A stretch of 64,000 bases of DNA from Selenomonas ruminantium subsp. lactilytica TAM6421 (GTDB taxonomy: Bacteria; Bacillota; Negativicutes; Selenomonadales; Selenomonadaceae): assembly GCF_000284095.1 (NCBI RefSeq), contig NC_017068.1, forward strand, positions 806,001 through 870,000. The letters run 5' to 3'. Shown here piece after piece: positions 26,982 to 35,262 of the stretch (within the stretch, counting starts at the first letter, position 1; the number at the start of each line of letters is the position of its first letter). The notes under the pieces were generated by a model. That model ran no database searches and was not told the origin of the DNA. It saw only the letters and a list, made by a program, of their open reading frames with translations. A program made the translations under genes and the position numbers.

Positions 26982-29182
26982 TGGGAAGCTTTACGAACCC
27001 TGACTTTACCAATATGAGCCTGCGGGAACCTACGGGGGCTGATGTCAAAGAGTGGGAAAAACTCTTCAGCGCACAGGCCGGTGCAGATTTCGACGCTTAT
27101 ACCCGCCGCACCATGGAACACATTCCGGTAAAGCCTTTATATAACCATGACGAATATGACCATATGAACCATCTGGATTTTGCCAGCGGCATTCCGCCCT
27201 GCCTGCGCGGGCCGTACTCCACCATGTACGTCTTCCGTCCCTGGACCGTGCGTCAGTACGCCGGTTTCTCCACGGCAGAGGAATCCAACGCATTCTATCG
27301 GCGCAATCTGGCAGCCGGTCAGAAAGGTCTGTCCATTGCCTTTGACCTGCCGACGCACCGCGGCTACGATGCGGATAACCCCCGTGTTGTAGGTGATGTG
27401 GGTAAGGCTGGCGTATCCGTGTGCTCCATGCTGGATATGAATATCCTGTTCTCGGGGATTCCTCTCGATCAGATGTCCGTATCCATGACCATGAACGGCG
27501 CCGTGCTGCCGATTCTGGCCTTCTTTATCCAGTCCGGCGTGGAGCAGGGTGTGGATAAGAAGATCATGGCGGGCACCATCCAGAACGATATCCTGAAAGA
27601 GTTCATGGTGCGTAACACCTATATCTATCCGCCGGAAATGTCCATGCGCATCATCGGTGATATCTTCGAATACACCACGAAATACATGCCGAAGTTCAAC
27701 AGCATCTCAATTTCCGGTTACCATATGCAGGAGGCCGGTGCTCCGGCCGATATCGAGCTGGGCTATACCCTGGCAGATGGTCTGGAATACATCCGCACGG
27801 GTATCAATGCCGGCCTGCCGGTGGATGCCTTTGCCAAGCGTCTGTCCTTCTTCTGGGCCATCGGCAAGAACTACTTCATGGAAGTGGCCAAGATGCGGGC
27901 GGCGCGCGTGCTCTGGGCGAAGATCGTCAAATCCTTTGGCGCTCAGGAACCCAAGTCCATGGCACTTCGTACCCATTGTCAGACTTCGGGTTGGTCCCTT
28001 ACGGCACAGGATCCCTTCAACAATATCTCCCGCACGGCTATGGAGGCCATGGGCGCGGCCCTGGGCCATACCCAGTCCCTGCATACCAATGCCCTGGACG
28101 AGGCCATTGCCCTGCCGACGGACTTCTCGGCCCGCATTGCCCGCAATACGCAGCTCTATATCCAGGACGAGACCAAGGTCTGCAAGATCATCGATCCCTG
28201 GGGCGGCTCCTATTATGTGGAGGCCCTTACCAACGAGATCATTCGCCGTGCCTGGGCCCATATTCAGGAAGTCGAGGCCTTGGGCGGCATGGCCAAGGCT
28301 ATCTCCACGGGTTTGCCCAAGATGCGTATCGAGGAAGCGGCAGCCCGCCGTCAGGCTCAGATCGACTCGGGCAACGAGACCATTGTGGGCTTGAACAAAT
28401 ACCGGCTGGAGAAGGAAGATCCCCTGGAGATCCTGGCCATCGACAATACTGCCGTGCGCAATGCCCAGGTGGAACGCCTCGAAAAACTGCGGCGTGAACG
28501 CAATGAGGACGATGTGCGCCGGGCCCTTGAGGCCATCACGAAAGCAGCCGATAGCCGTGATAACGGCAATCTGCTGGAATGCGCTGTGGAAGCTGCTCGG
28601 GTGCGTGCGTCTTTGGGCGAGATTTCCGACGCAGTGGAAAAGGTTTCTGGCCGCTATCAGGCGGTTATTCATACCATTTCGGGAGTCTATTCTTCCGAGT
28701 TCACAGACAAGACCGAGCTGGATAAAGCCCGGGCTATGGCCGACGAGTTCGAAGAACTCACAGGCCGCCGTCCCCGCATCTTTGTAGCCAAGATGGGACA
28801 GGACGGTCACGACCGCGGTCAGAAAGTTATTGCTTCGTCCTTCGCCGATATGGGCTGGGACGTTGATGTGGGCCCGCTGTTCCAGACACCGGAGGAAACG
28901 GCACAGGATGCTGTGGATAACGATGTGCATATGGTGGGCTTCAGTTCACTGGCGGCGGGGCATAACACCCTCCTGCCCCAGCTGGTGGATGAACTCAAAA
29001 AACTGGGCCGTGAGGATATCATGGTCTGCATCGGCGGTGTCATCCCCGTGCAGGATTATGACAACCTCTATAAACACGGCGCAGTAGCTATCTTTGCCCC
29101 AGGAACCAATATTCCTGAGGCTGGTATAAAGCTTTTGAACCTGCTGCTTGACCGGGCGAAAGAAGAACTGGCCGAGGAGTAA
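26981..29182 (+). CDS. mutB: Methylmalonyl-CoA mutase, large (alpha) catalytic subunit
   Basis: A 733-aa catalytic subunit. The barrel carries [40 protein letters not shown] and [19 protein letters not shown]. The C-terminal cobalamin domain has [19 protein letters not shown] with the DxHxxG histidine ligand near residue 608, and [16 protein letters not shown]. It is translationally coupled to mutA (TAATG). Confidence 0.98.
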   Translation: MGSFTNPDFTNMSLREPTGADVKEWEKLFSAQAGADFDAYTRRTMEHIPVKPLYNHDEYDHMNHLDFASGIPPCLRGPYSTMYVFRPWTVRQYAGFSTAEESNAFYRRNLAAGQKGLSIAFDLPTHRGYDADNPRVVGDVGKAGVSVCSMLDMNILFSGIPLDQMSVSMTMNGAVLPILAFFIQSGVEQGVDKKIMAGTIQNDILKEFMVRNTYIYPPEMSMRIIGDIFEYTTKYMPKFNSISISGYHMQEAGAPADIELGYTLADGLEYIRTGINAGLPVDAFAKRLSFFWAIGKNYFMEVAKMRAARVLWAKIVKSFGAQEPKSMALRTHCQTSGWSLTAQDPFNNISRTAMEAMGAALGHTQSLHTNALDEAIALPTDFSARIARNTQLYIQDETKVCKIIDPWGGSYYVEALTNEIIRRAWAHIQEVEALGGMAKAISTGLPKMRIEEAAARRQAQIDSGNETIVGLNKYRLEKEDPLEILAIDNTAVRNAQVERLEKLRRERNEDDVRRALEAITKAADSRDNGNLLECAVEAARVRASLGEISDAVEKVSGRYQAVIHTISGVYSSEFTDKTELDKARAMADEFEELTGRRPRIFVAKMGQDGHDRGQKVIASSFADMGWDVDVGPLFQTPEETAQDAVDNDVHMVGFSSLAAGHNTLLPQLVDELKKLGREDIMVCIGGVIPVQDYDNLYKHGAVAIFAPGTNIPEAGIKLLNLLLDRAKEELAEE

Positions 29183-29270
29183 ACAGCCACAGGCTGACGA
29201 AAGGGGCTGATAGGATCGCAAGCCAATCCCCTTCCGCCGCTGCGGGGGGAGGCTTTATAAGGAGGCCATG

Positions 29271-30464
29271 ATGGAACAGAAATACACAACAAGCAAGCCC
29301 AGCTGGGTGCCGGAGGAGAAGAACGATAAGTTCGCCTGCTCGGTGATGGGCGGCATTGAGGGAATCAAGGACACTACCGTGGGCAATATCAATCCTGCTC
29401 TGCAGAGCGGGAAGATGAAGCCGAAAAGACGGCTCGTCATGTCCGAGGATGACTATGTGGAAGGGGTCTTAAATGGGGATAGGATGACCCTTTCCCGGGC
29501 CATCACCTTGATTGAAAGCAACAGCCCCCGTCACTTTGCCAAGGCCCAGCGGGTGCTGCAGCGGCTTCTGCCTCATACGGGAAAAGCCCTGCGCATTGGT
29601 ATTACGGGCGTGCCCGGAGCCGGGAAAAGCACCATGATCGAGGCCTTTGGCAATATGCTTTGCGATGCAGGGCATCGCGTGGCGGTGTTGACTGTCGATC
29701 CCACAAGTTCCGTGACGAAAGGCTCTATACTGGGGGATAAGACTCGGATGGGGACCTTATCACGGCGGCGGGAAGCCTTTATCCGGCCTTCACCTGCGGG
29801 CGGCACATTGGGGGGCGTTGCTCGCAAGAGCCGGGAGACCATGCTGATGTGCGAGGCGGCAGGTTATGATGTCATCATCATCGAGACCGTCGGGGTGGGA
29901 CAGTCAGAAACCACCGTGCGCTCGATGGTGGACTTCTTCCTGCTCGTGGTGCTCACGGGTGCCGGGGATGAATTGCAGGGAATCAAGAAGGGAATCATGG
30001 AACTGGCTGATGCTATTGTCGTAAACAAGGCGGATGGGGATAACCTTGTGAAGGCACAAGTATCGCGGGGGCAGTATGAGCGGATGCTCGAATACATCCG
30101 CCCGGCTACTCCCGGCTGGCCAACCCATGCCTATATGTGCTCGGCTGTGGAAAAGACCGGCCTCAGGGAACTTTGGGAAGTCATCAAGGGGTTCCGGGAC
30201 AATACACAGAAGAGCGGTATCTGGAGCAAGCGCCGGGATGGGCAGCTGCTGGATTGGATGCACAGCATGATTGATGAGCATCTGCATAATCTGTTCTTTG
30301 AAGATCCCGTGATCACAGGCAGGATGCCGGAGGTGCGGGAAGCGGTGCTCGATGGCACTATATCGCCCACGCAGGCGGTGGCAGAGCTCGTGAAGCTCTT
30401 TGATGTGGAGCGGGCGGCCCGCCGGCAGGTGGATATCTTCCATCCGGAGCAGGAAAAGGGGTGA
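29271..30464 (+). CDS. meaB: MeaB/ArgK-type GTPase chaperone of methylmalonyl-CoA mutase
   Basis: A 397-aa G3E-type GTPase that protects and reloads methylmalonyl-CoA mutase with cofactor. P-loop GITGVPGAGKSTMIEAFG near residue 107, LTVDPTSSVTKGSILGDKTR, VIIIETVGVGQSE (switch/Walker B), and VNKADGDN as base-recognition motif are clear. About 60 extra N-terminal residues, before the usual helical start, make it longer than most MeaB. ATG 29271 is preferred to 29268 because the ribosome-binding site AAGGAGG is very close. Confidence 0.94.
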   Translation: MEQKYTTSKPSWVPEEKNDKFACSVMGGIEGIKDTTVGNINPALQSGKMKPKRRLVMSEDDYVEGVLNGDRMTLSRAITLIESNSPRHFAKAQRVLQRLLPHTGKALRIGITGVPGAGKSTMIEAFGNMLCDAGHRVAVLTVDPTSSVTKGSILGDKTRMGTLSRRREAFIRPSPAGGTLGGVARKSRETMLMCEAAGYDVIIIETVGVGQSETTVRSMVDFFLLVVLTGAGDELQGIKKGIMELADAIVVNKADGDNLVKAQVSRGQYERMLEYIRPATPGWPTHAYMCSAVEKTGLRELWEVIKGFRDNTQKSGIWSKRRDGQLLDWMHSMIDEHLHNLFFEDPVITGRMPEVREAVLDGTISPTQAVAELVKLFDVERAARRQVDIFHPEQEKG

Positions 30465-30468
30465 GTAT

Positions 30469-31032
30469 TTGTATACGAAGAAAATCTATTTTTCCGGCGG
30501 GGATTTCCATGAATTGCAGGCGGTCTTCCGTCATGTTCCGGGGGTGATATCTGTATGCACCGGCTATATCAATGGGGAAGGCGAAGGTGATTTTGCGGCT
30601 ATAGCCAGCGGACAGGTCAGGGCTTATATGGGGGTGGAGGTAAGTTATAATCCCAAGAAGGTGGATATCTCCAAGCTGATGGACCTGCTCTTTGCCGTGG
30701 TGAATCCGTATGTTCCCGATGGTCAGGGGAAGGCCAGAGGGGAGATGTACCGGGCGGGCGTATTCTATGCGTCGGCCGAGGATGAACCACAGGTGCAGCT
30801 GCATATGAACTTCCTTGCCAACCGCGGCAAGGCGCCAACAGCGGGAAATGTGGGGCTGATTGTCAACGATCCCAACAGCAATCCCAAGCTGGCAAGAAAA
30901 CTGTATGCATTGGCTGAGCCAATCAAGAGTTTTCAGGCAGCGGAAGCGGAACATCAGGATTATCTCATCCGCCATCCCGAAACAGAGACTTATATTGATT
31001 TTGTAAAATTACGGTCATATGTGAAATTTTGA
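30469..31032 (+). CDS. MsrA-fold protein lacking the catalytic cysteine
   Basis: A 187-aa protein that follows MsrA peptide-methionine sulfoxide reductase along most of its length: YFSGGDFHELQAVFRHVPGV (family pattern aGGCFWGvE..f...pGV), GYINGEG, VEVSYNPKKVDISKLMDLLF, and GEMYRAGVFYAS. The catalytic Cys of GCFWG is replaced by Asp and the Trp-Gly by His-Glu, so the usual chemistry is impossible. The start is TTG 30469, 8 bp after AAAGGGG and 4 bp after meaB. Position in the mut operon suggests a role with the mutase or its substrate, possibly binding, but this is inference. Confidence 0.75.
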   Translation: MYTKKIYFSGGDFHELQAVFRHVPGVISVCTGYINGEGEGDFAAIASGQVRAYMGVEVSYNPKKVDISKLMDLLFAVVNPYVPDGQGKARGEMYRAGVFYASAEDEPQVQLHMNFLANRGKAPTAGNVGLIVNDPNSNPKLARKLYALAEPIKSFQAAEAEHQDYLIRHPETETYIDFVKLRSYVKF

Positions 31033-31038
31033 CAACAA

Positions 31039-31070
31039 AGCCCGCTGGTGAAAGTGCCAACGGGCTTTTT
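31039..31070 (+). terminator. Terminator of the mut operon
   Basis: AGCCCGCTGG (31039-31048) pairs with CCAACGGGCT (31057-31066) with one mismatch, and four further T follow the stem. Confidence 0.85.
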
Positions 31071-31072
31071 GC

Positions 31073-31679
31073 AAATTGCAGTTTGTGAGTGAGTTCGTGC
31101 TGAAGGTATCCCGTTCATACGCAGTCAGGGGTTCACGGGGGAGTACTTTTTCTGTTTCCGCTAAAACGACCCTCTCGGCAATTTTAGAGCTGTTTAGCCA
31201 GATGGCGCCGGGCAAGACCGGCGGCGCGTCTTTCAGCGTGCTTTCTGGTAACTGCCTGCCTCGGGCCGGTCTTCGCTGCGCTCAGACAGTCGCTCCCACA
31301 GAAAAAGCACTCCCCCGTTCGCCCCCAGCCACGATTTTTGCAATTGGCACGAACCCGGTTCTCCCGTAACAAGAACATCGATGTACTTGTATCCTCCAGC
31401 CGGAACATAGCAGCATTGACAAACGTAACTCTGGGTGACGGTGGGGATGCTTTTCCGCCGGCGGAACGACTGCCTGAACGAAGTGAAGGCTGGCCCGCAA
31501 ACAGCATGTGCTGGATACTTCGTTGATGGACGCGCCGCCGGACTTGCCCGGCGCAGGTTACTGGAAGATGCGTACTTCTGATGGCGGGTCATTTAGTGCA
31601 GCGACGGAAAAGTATTCCCACCGCCGCCCCACTGCTCTATGCCAATTGCATTCCAGCTCGCACCGTCAAACTGCAATTT
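31073..31679. repeat. Non-coding element of about 600 bp made of inverted repeats
   Basis: Terminal inverted repeats of 13 bp (AAATTGCAGTTTG, 31073-31085, and its complement at 31667-31679) enclose nested arms. A 26-bp arm at 31205-31230 pairs with 31529-31554 with a single mismatch. A 20-bp arm at 31135-31154 pairs with 31299-31318 with one mismatch. A roughly 40-bp imperfect arm at 31257-31297 pairs with 31455-31500. TTTTGCAATTGGCA near 31335 faces TGCCAATTGCA near 31639. Open frames inside are short, differ by strand and have no credible start. There is no transposase. It could be a MITE-like element or a highly structured RNA. Confidence 0.7.
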
Positions 31680-31681
31680 TT

Positions 31682-31728
31682 ATATCCCCCCGGGGGGCTT
31701 GTGGAGTTGTTGTCGCACTTGCTATCAT
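31682..31728 (+). promoter_or_regulatory. C/G-tract operator and promoter of the MATE gene
   Basis: ATATCCCCCCGGGGGGCTTG (31682-31701) directly overlaps the -35 TTGTGG (31699-31704); the -10 TATCAT (31723-31728) lies 18 bp further. The same palindrome precedes three other promoters in this window (38483, 42518 on the minus strand, 42621). Confidence 0.7.
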
Positions 31729-31766
31729 GGAATTGATACTGATTTTCGGTGATAAGGAGTGATGGC

Positions 31767-33101
31767 GTGCGCTTGAAGGATGAAGACAGACATTATTTGG
31801 GGATTGCGATGCCTGCCGCTTGGGAAGGACTGTTCATGGTGCTTCTGAGCTCGGTGGATATCATTATGGTGGGCGCATTGGGCACGTCGGCGATTGCGGC
31901 GGTGAGCATCTTTACCCAGCCACGCATGATGCTCTTATGCGTGGTGCGTTCGGTGGCTTCGGTGCTGACCTTGCTGACCGCCCGGAAGTTTGGGGCGCAA
32001 AAGCTTTCGGAGGTGCCTGCACTGCTCTCGCGGACAATTTTTTGCATGGTCATCCTGATGGGGGCGCTGCATCTGTTGTTCTTCTGGCAACTGGAGGGGA
32101 TACTGAGCTGGATGGGGGCCAAGGAGGATTATATGGCAGCGGCCCTGTCCTATGGGGATATTGCCCTGCTGGGCGTGTTTTTGACCACGCTGTCTACAAT
32201 CTTACAGGCGGTGCAGCTGGGCTATGGCCATACGAAACAGGTGATGAGTGCCAATGTGCAGGGCAATGTGGTCAATATCATCGGCAATGCCCTGTTCATC
32301 TTCGGCTTGGGGCCCTTCCCGGAGCTGGGCGTTGTGGGAGCGGCGGTGGGCACGGTGCTGGGCACGGGCTGGACACTTTTGCTCACCGGCTATCAGCTGC
32401 GCGAAAGTGAATGGGCCGACTGGGGGAGCTTCCTGCCGACACGGGCGTATTTCCGGGAGTTCCTGCCGGTGTTTGCCGGGGTATTCAGCGAGCAGGGCTT
32501 CGAACGTATCGGCATGGTGCTCTATACCCGCATGGTGGCAGAGCTGGGGACGGCGGCTTATGCGGTGCATGCCATCTGCATGAACTTTTGCGATTTCTAT
32601 TACTGCTTTGCTGGCGGCTTGGGCAAGGCCAATATGGTCATGGCCGGCCATGCGCATGGAGCCGGGGATTGGGCTTATTGGCAGCGCCAGCTCAGAGCCG
32701 GGCTTAAGTGGAGCGTACTGTTCTCTATGGTTTCCTTTGTGCTGACCTTTGCCCTGCGGGAAGAAATCTTCAGCCTCTATTCCCATGAGGCTGAGCTTTT
32801 GCCCTTGGGCGCGATGATCATGATCTTTGTGGCCGCGGTGAGCTTCCCCGAAGCGCATGCGATGGTCTGTGCGGGCGTCCTGCGCGGGAGCGGGCAGACC
32901 AGCCAGGTCGCGGCTTATTCCTTTGTGAGCATCGCGTTCCTGCGGCCGCTGATCACGGCTTTTTTCCTGCAGGTATTGGAGCTGGGACTTGCTGGGGCAT
33001 GGCTGGCATTGGCTATCGACCAGTCCATCCGGGCTGGCTGTGCGTCCTTCCTGCTCTGGCGTTTGTGGCGCAGCCGGCCGCAGGCAGCCTATGAGACTTG
33101 A
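31767..33101 (+). CDS. MATE-family multidrug/metabolite exporter
   Basis: A 444-aa polytopic membrane protein with twelve predicted helices in two homologous halves. The N-terminal LGIAMPAAWEGLFMVLLSSV, DIIMVGALGTSAIAAVSI and the repeat in the second half (PVFAGVFSEQGFERIGMVLY) fit the MATE/MOP family, whose members exchange organic cations or other metabolites for Na+ or H+. The GTG start at 31767 has AAGGAG 7 bp upstream. Its C/G-tract operator groups it with the hydrogenase and importer operons, which hints at a metal-linked or chelator-export role, not tested here. Confidence 0.88.
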   Translation: MRLKDEDRHYLGIAMPAAWEGLFMVLLSSVDIIMVGALGTSAIAAVSIFTQPRMMLLCVVRSVASVLTLLTARKFGAQKLSEVPALLSRTIFCMVILMGALHLLFFWQLEGILSWMGAKEDYMAAALSYGDIALLGVFLTTLSTILQAVQLGYGHTKQVMSANVQGNVVNIIGNALFIFGLGPFPELGVVGAAVGTVLGTGWTLLLTGYQLRESEWADWGSFLPTRAYFREFLPVFAGVFSEQGFERIGMVLYTRMVAELGTAAYAVHAICMNFCDFYYCFAGGLGKANMVMAGHAHGAGDWAYWQRQLRAGLKWSVLFSMVSFVLTFALREEIFSLYSHEAELLPLGAMIMIFVAAVSFPEAHAMVCAGVLRGSGQTSQVAAYSFVSIAFLRPLITAFFLQVLELGLAGAWLALAIDQSIRAGCASFLLWRLWRSRPQAAYET

Positions 33102-33169
33102 CACAGGTCCATGATGATGATAAAATTGTGCGTGTTTGTGATATTTATCATACGATTACAGCTGAATAT

Positions 33170-33405
33170 GGATTGAATCCGGTGTCGGAAGACTTAATAG
33201 AGAAGCTGGTATAAGCCAGCGCGGTCCCGCCACTGTAACAGGGAGTCATATGGCATTTAGGTCACTGAAAGGGGCAAAGCACTTTCGGGAAGGCGCGATA
33301 TGATGATGAACTGGAGCCAGGAGAACTGCCGGATTGACAATCACCGCTGGGAGCTGCACTGCGGCTCCCGATACCCGCGAGCGATGGGGATGGGGATTTT
33401 GCTGG
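33170..33405 (+). ncRNA. Cobalamin riboswitch upstream of the first Nik/Opp-type importer
   Basis: Blocks: GGTGTCGGAAGACTTAATAG, AAGCTGGTATAAGCCAGCGC, GGTCCCGCCACTGTAA, and the B12 box GAGCCAGGAGAACTGCC near 33313-33329. The downstream tail has a GGGAGCtgcactgcGGCTCCC hairpin (one G-G mismatch) and CGCGAGCGATGGGGATGGGG, matching the tail of the first riboswitch. It ends before an intrinsic terminator, so the importer should be shut off when cobalamin is plentiful. Confidence 0.95.
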
Positions 33406-33419
33406 AGTAGTTTATGGTG

Positions 33420-33453
33420 AGCCTGTCTGTTTTTATGCGGACAGGCTTTTTTA
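33420..33453 (+). terminator. Riboswitch expression-platform terminator
   Basis: AGCCTGTC (33420-33427) pairs with GACAGGCT (33440-33447) and is followed by TTTTTTATATTATTTTTT. It lies 30 bp before the first importer gene. Confidence 0.85.
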
Positions 33454-33481
33454 TATTATTTTTTATGAGGAGTGGGATGTT

Positions 33482-34420
33482 TTGCAAAAAATCATCGGCA
33501 AGATGTCACAAATGCTGGTGACGCTTGTAGGCGTCAGCTTTTTGACCTTTTGCCTGACCTATCTGGCGCCGGGGGATCCGGCGGCGATGCTCTTAGAGGC
33601 TGGGGATACCATCGTGTCCCAGGAGACTTTGGACAAGACGCGTGCGGAATTAGGTCTGGACAAGCCCTTTCTGGTGCAGTATGCCAACTGGGCCGGGGGC
33701 GTGCTGCATGGGGATATGGGCATGTCCTATTCGGCCAAGAAACCGGTGACGGACAAGTTGTTGGAGGGCTTTGCCGGAACCTTGACGCTGGCGGCTGTGA
33801 CCATCGTGTTCGTGCTGCTGATTTCCCTGCCCTTGGGCATCTGGTCGGCAGTACACCGCAATGGCTGGCAGGATTATCTGGTGCGGGGCGTGTCCTTTAT
33901 CGGCGTGTCCATGCCGAGCTTTTGGATTGGTCTGATCTTTCTCTATGTGTTTGGCCTGAGGCTGGGCTGGTTCCCCATAGCCAAATCCGCCGTGACGGCG
34001 GAGGGCATCGTACTGCCTGCGCTGACGCTGGCGCTCTATATGTCTTCCAAGTACATCCGTCAGGTGCGCACGGTATTTCTGGAAGAACTGCGGCAGGATT
34101 ATGTGGTGGGCGCCCGGGCCAGAGGCCTTTCGGAGCAGGCCATCCTTTGGAAGCATGTGCTGCCCAATGCCGTATTGCCCTTGATTACCTTGCTGGGCAT
34201 GTCCATTGGCTGGCTGCTGGGCGGTGTGGCCGTCATCGAGATGGTGTTTTCCTGGCCGGGCATCGGCAATATGGCGGTGCGGGCGATTTCCATGCGGGAT
34301 TATCCGCTGATTGAAGGCTTCGTGCTCTGGATTTCTATCGTCTACATGGGCATCAATGCGCTGGTGGATCTATCCTATGTCTATCTGGATCCGCGGCTGA
34401 AAAAGGAGGGCAGGGCATGA
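33482..34420 (+). CDS. nikB: Nik/Opp-type ABC transporter permease 1 (riboswitch operon)
   Basis: A 312-aa inner-membrane permease of the dipeptide/nickel family: N-terminal QKIIGKMSQMLVTLVGVSFL, the long periplasmic segment with LGLDKPFLVQYANW, and the EAA loop GARARGLSEQAILWKHVLPN. The TTG start has GAGGAG 9 bp upstream. Being under a cobalamin riboswitch, it probably imports cobalt (free or chelated) or a corrinoid precursor rather than peptide or nickel; the symbol is by family only. Confidence 0.85.
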   Translation: MQKIIGKMSQMLVTLVGVSFLTFCLTYLAPGDPAAMLLEAGDTIVSQETLDKTRAELGLDKPFLVQYANWAGGVLHGDMGMSYSAKKPVTDKLLEGFAGTLTLAAVTIVFVLLISLPLGIWSAVHRNGWQDYLVRGVSFIGVSMPSFWIGLIFLYVFGLRLGWFPIAKSAVTAEGIVLPALTLALYMSSKYIRQVRTVFLEELRQDYVVGARARGLSEQAILWKHVLPNAVLPLITLLGMSIGWLLGGVAVIEMVFSWPGIGNMAVRAISMRDYPLIEGFVLWISIVYMGINALVDLSYVYLDPRLKKEGRA

Positions 34421-35232
34421 CGGTTTTTCGGGAAAATAAATTATTTGCCTTCTATACGGCGCTGGTCGCATTGATCGTGCTATTGGCGTTGTTTGCGCCC
34501 TTCCTGGCGCCGCAGGATCCCATGGCCGGCGATATGAAGCTGGTCCTGCAGACGCCGTCGGCCCAGCATGTACTCGGTACGGATAAACTGGGGCGGGATA
34601 TTTTCTCCCGCATACTCTGCGGCACGCAGATTTCCTTGTTTATGGCTTTGTGCCTGGTGGCCCTGATTGCCGTCGTAGGCACATTGGTGGGAGTATTGGC
34701 CGGTTACTTCGGCGGCTGGCTGGAAACGATCCTGATGCGCTTTGCGGATATGATGCTGGCGTTCCCCGGCATCGTGCTGGCCATCGCCATTGCCGGTATC
34801 CTGGGCGGCAGTGTGGTCAATACCATCCTGGCTCTGCTGGTGGTGAGCTGGGCCAAATACGCGCGGCTGGTCAGGAGCCTGGTCATTCGCCTGCGCGGCC
34901 AGGATTTCATTTTGGCCGCCAAGATTCAGGGCGCGCGAACGGCGAGCATTCTCTGGCGTCATATCCTGCCCAATGTTCTGCCCATGGTGGTAATTACGGG
35001 GGCCATGGACATCGGCACGATGATGATGGAGATCGCCGGTCTGTCCTTCCTGGGCTTTGGTGCTCAGCCGCCGACACCGGAATGGGGACTGATGCTCAAT
35101 GAGGGGCGGCAGTATATCCAGTCGGCACCCTGGCTGATGATTTATCCGGGGCTGGCTATTTTTATCGTGGTGGCGATATTCAATCTGTGGGGAGACAGCC
35201 TGCGGGATGTGCTTGACCCACGGCAGGAATAA
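34417..35232 (+). CDS. nikC: Nik/Opp-type ABC transporter permease 2 (riboswitch operon)
   Basis: A 271-aa permease that overlaps the preceding gene by 4 bp. The N-terminus has VLALFAPFLAPQDPMAGDMK followed by HVLGTDKLGRDIFSRILCGT, the signature of DppC/NikC, and the EAA loop AKIQGARTASILWRHILPN. Six helices are expected. It pairs with the first permease to form the channel. Confidence 0.86.
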   Translation: MTVFRENKLFAFYTALVALIVLLALFAPFLAPQDPMAGDMKLVLQTPSAQHVLGTDKLGRDIFSRILCGTQISLFMALCLVALIAVVGTLVGVLAGYFGGWLETILMRFADMMLAFPGIVLAIAIAGILGGSVVNTILALLVVSWAKYARLVRSLVIRLRGQDFILAAKIQGARTASILWRHILPNVLPMVVITGAMDIGTMMMEIAGLSFLGFGAQPPTPEWGLMLNEGRQYIQSAPWLMIYPGLAIFIVVAIFNLWGDSLRDVLDPRQE

Positions 35233-35262
35233 ACTATTTTAGCAAAGGGGAAGTTTTGAGAA

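Noticed and set aside
31076-31762. Several short frames in the 31.1-31.7 kb region
   Set aside because: They overlap each other on both strands within inverted repeats, lack credible starts and show no protein-like pattern. The region is treated as a non-coding element.
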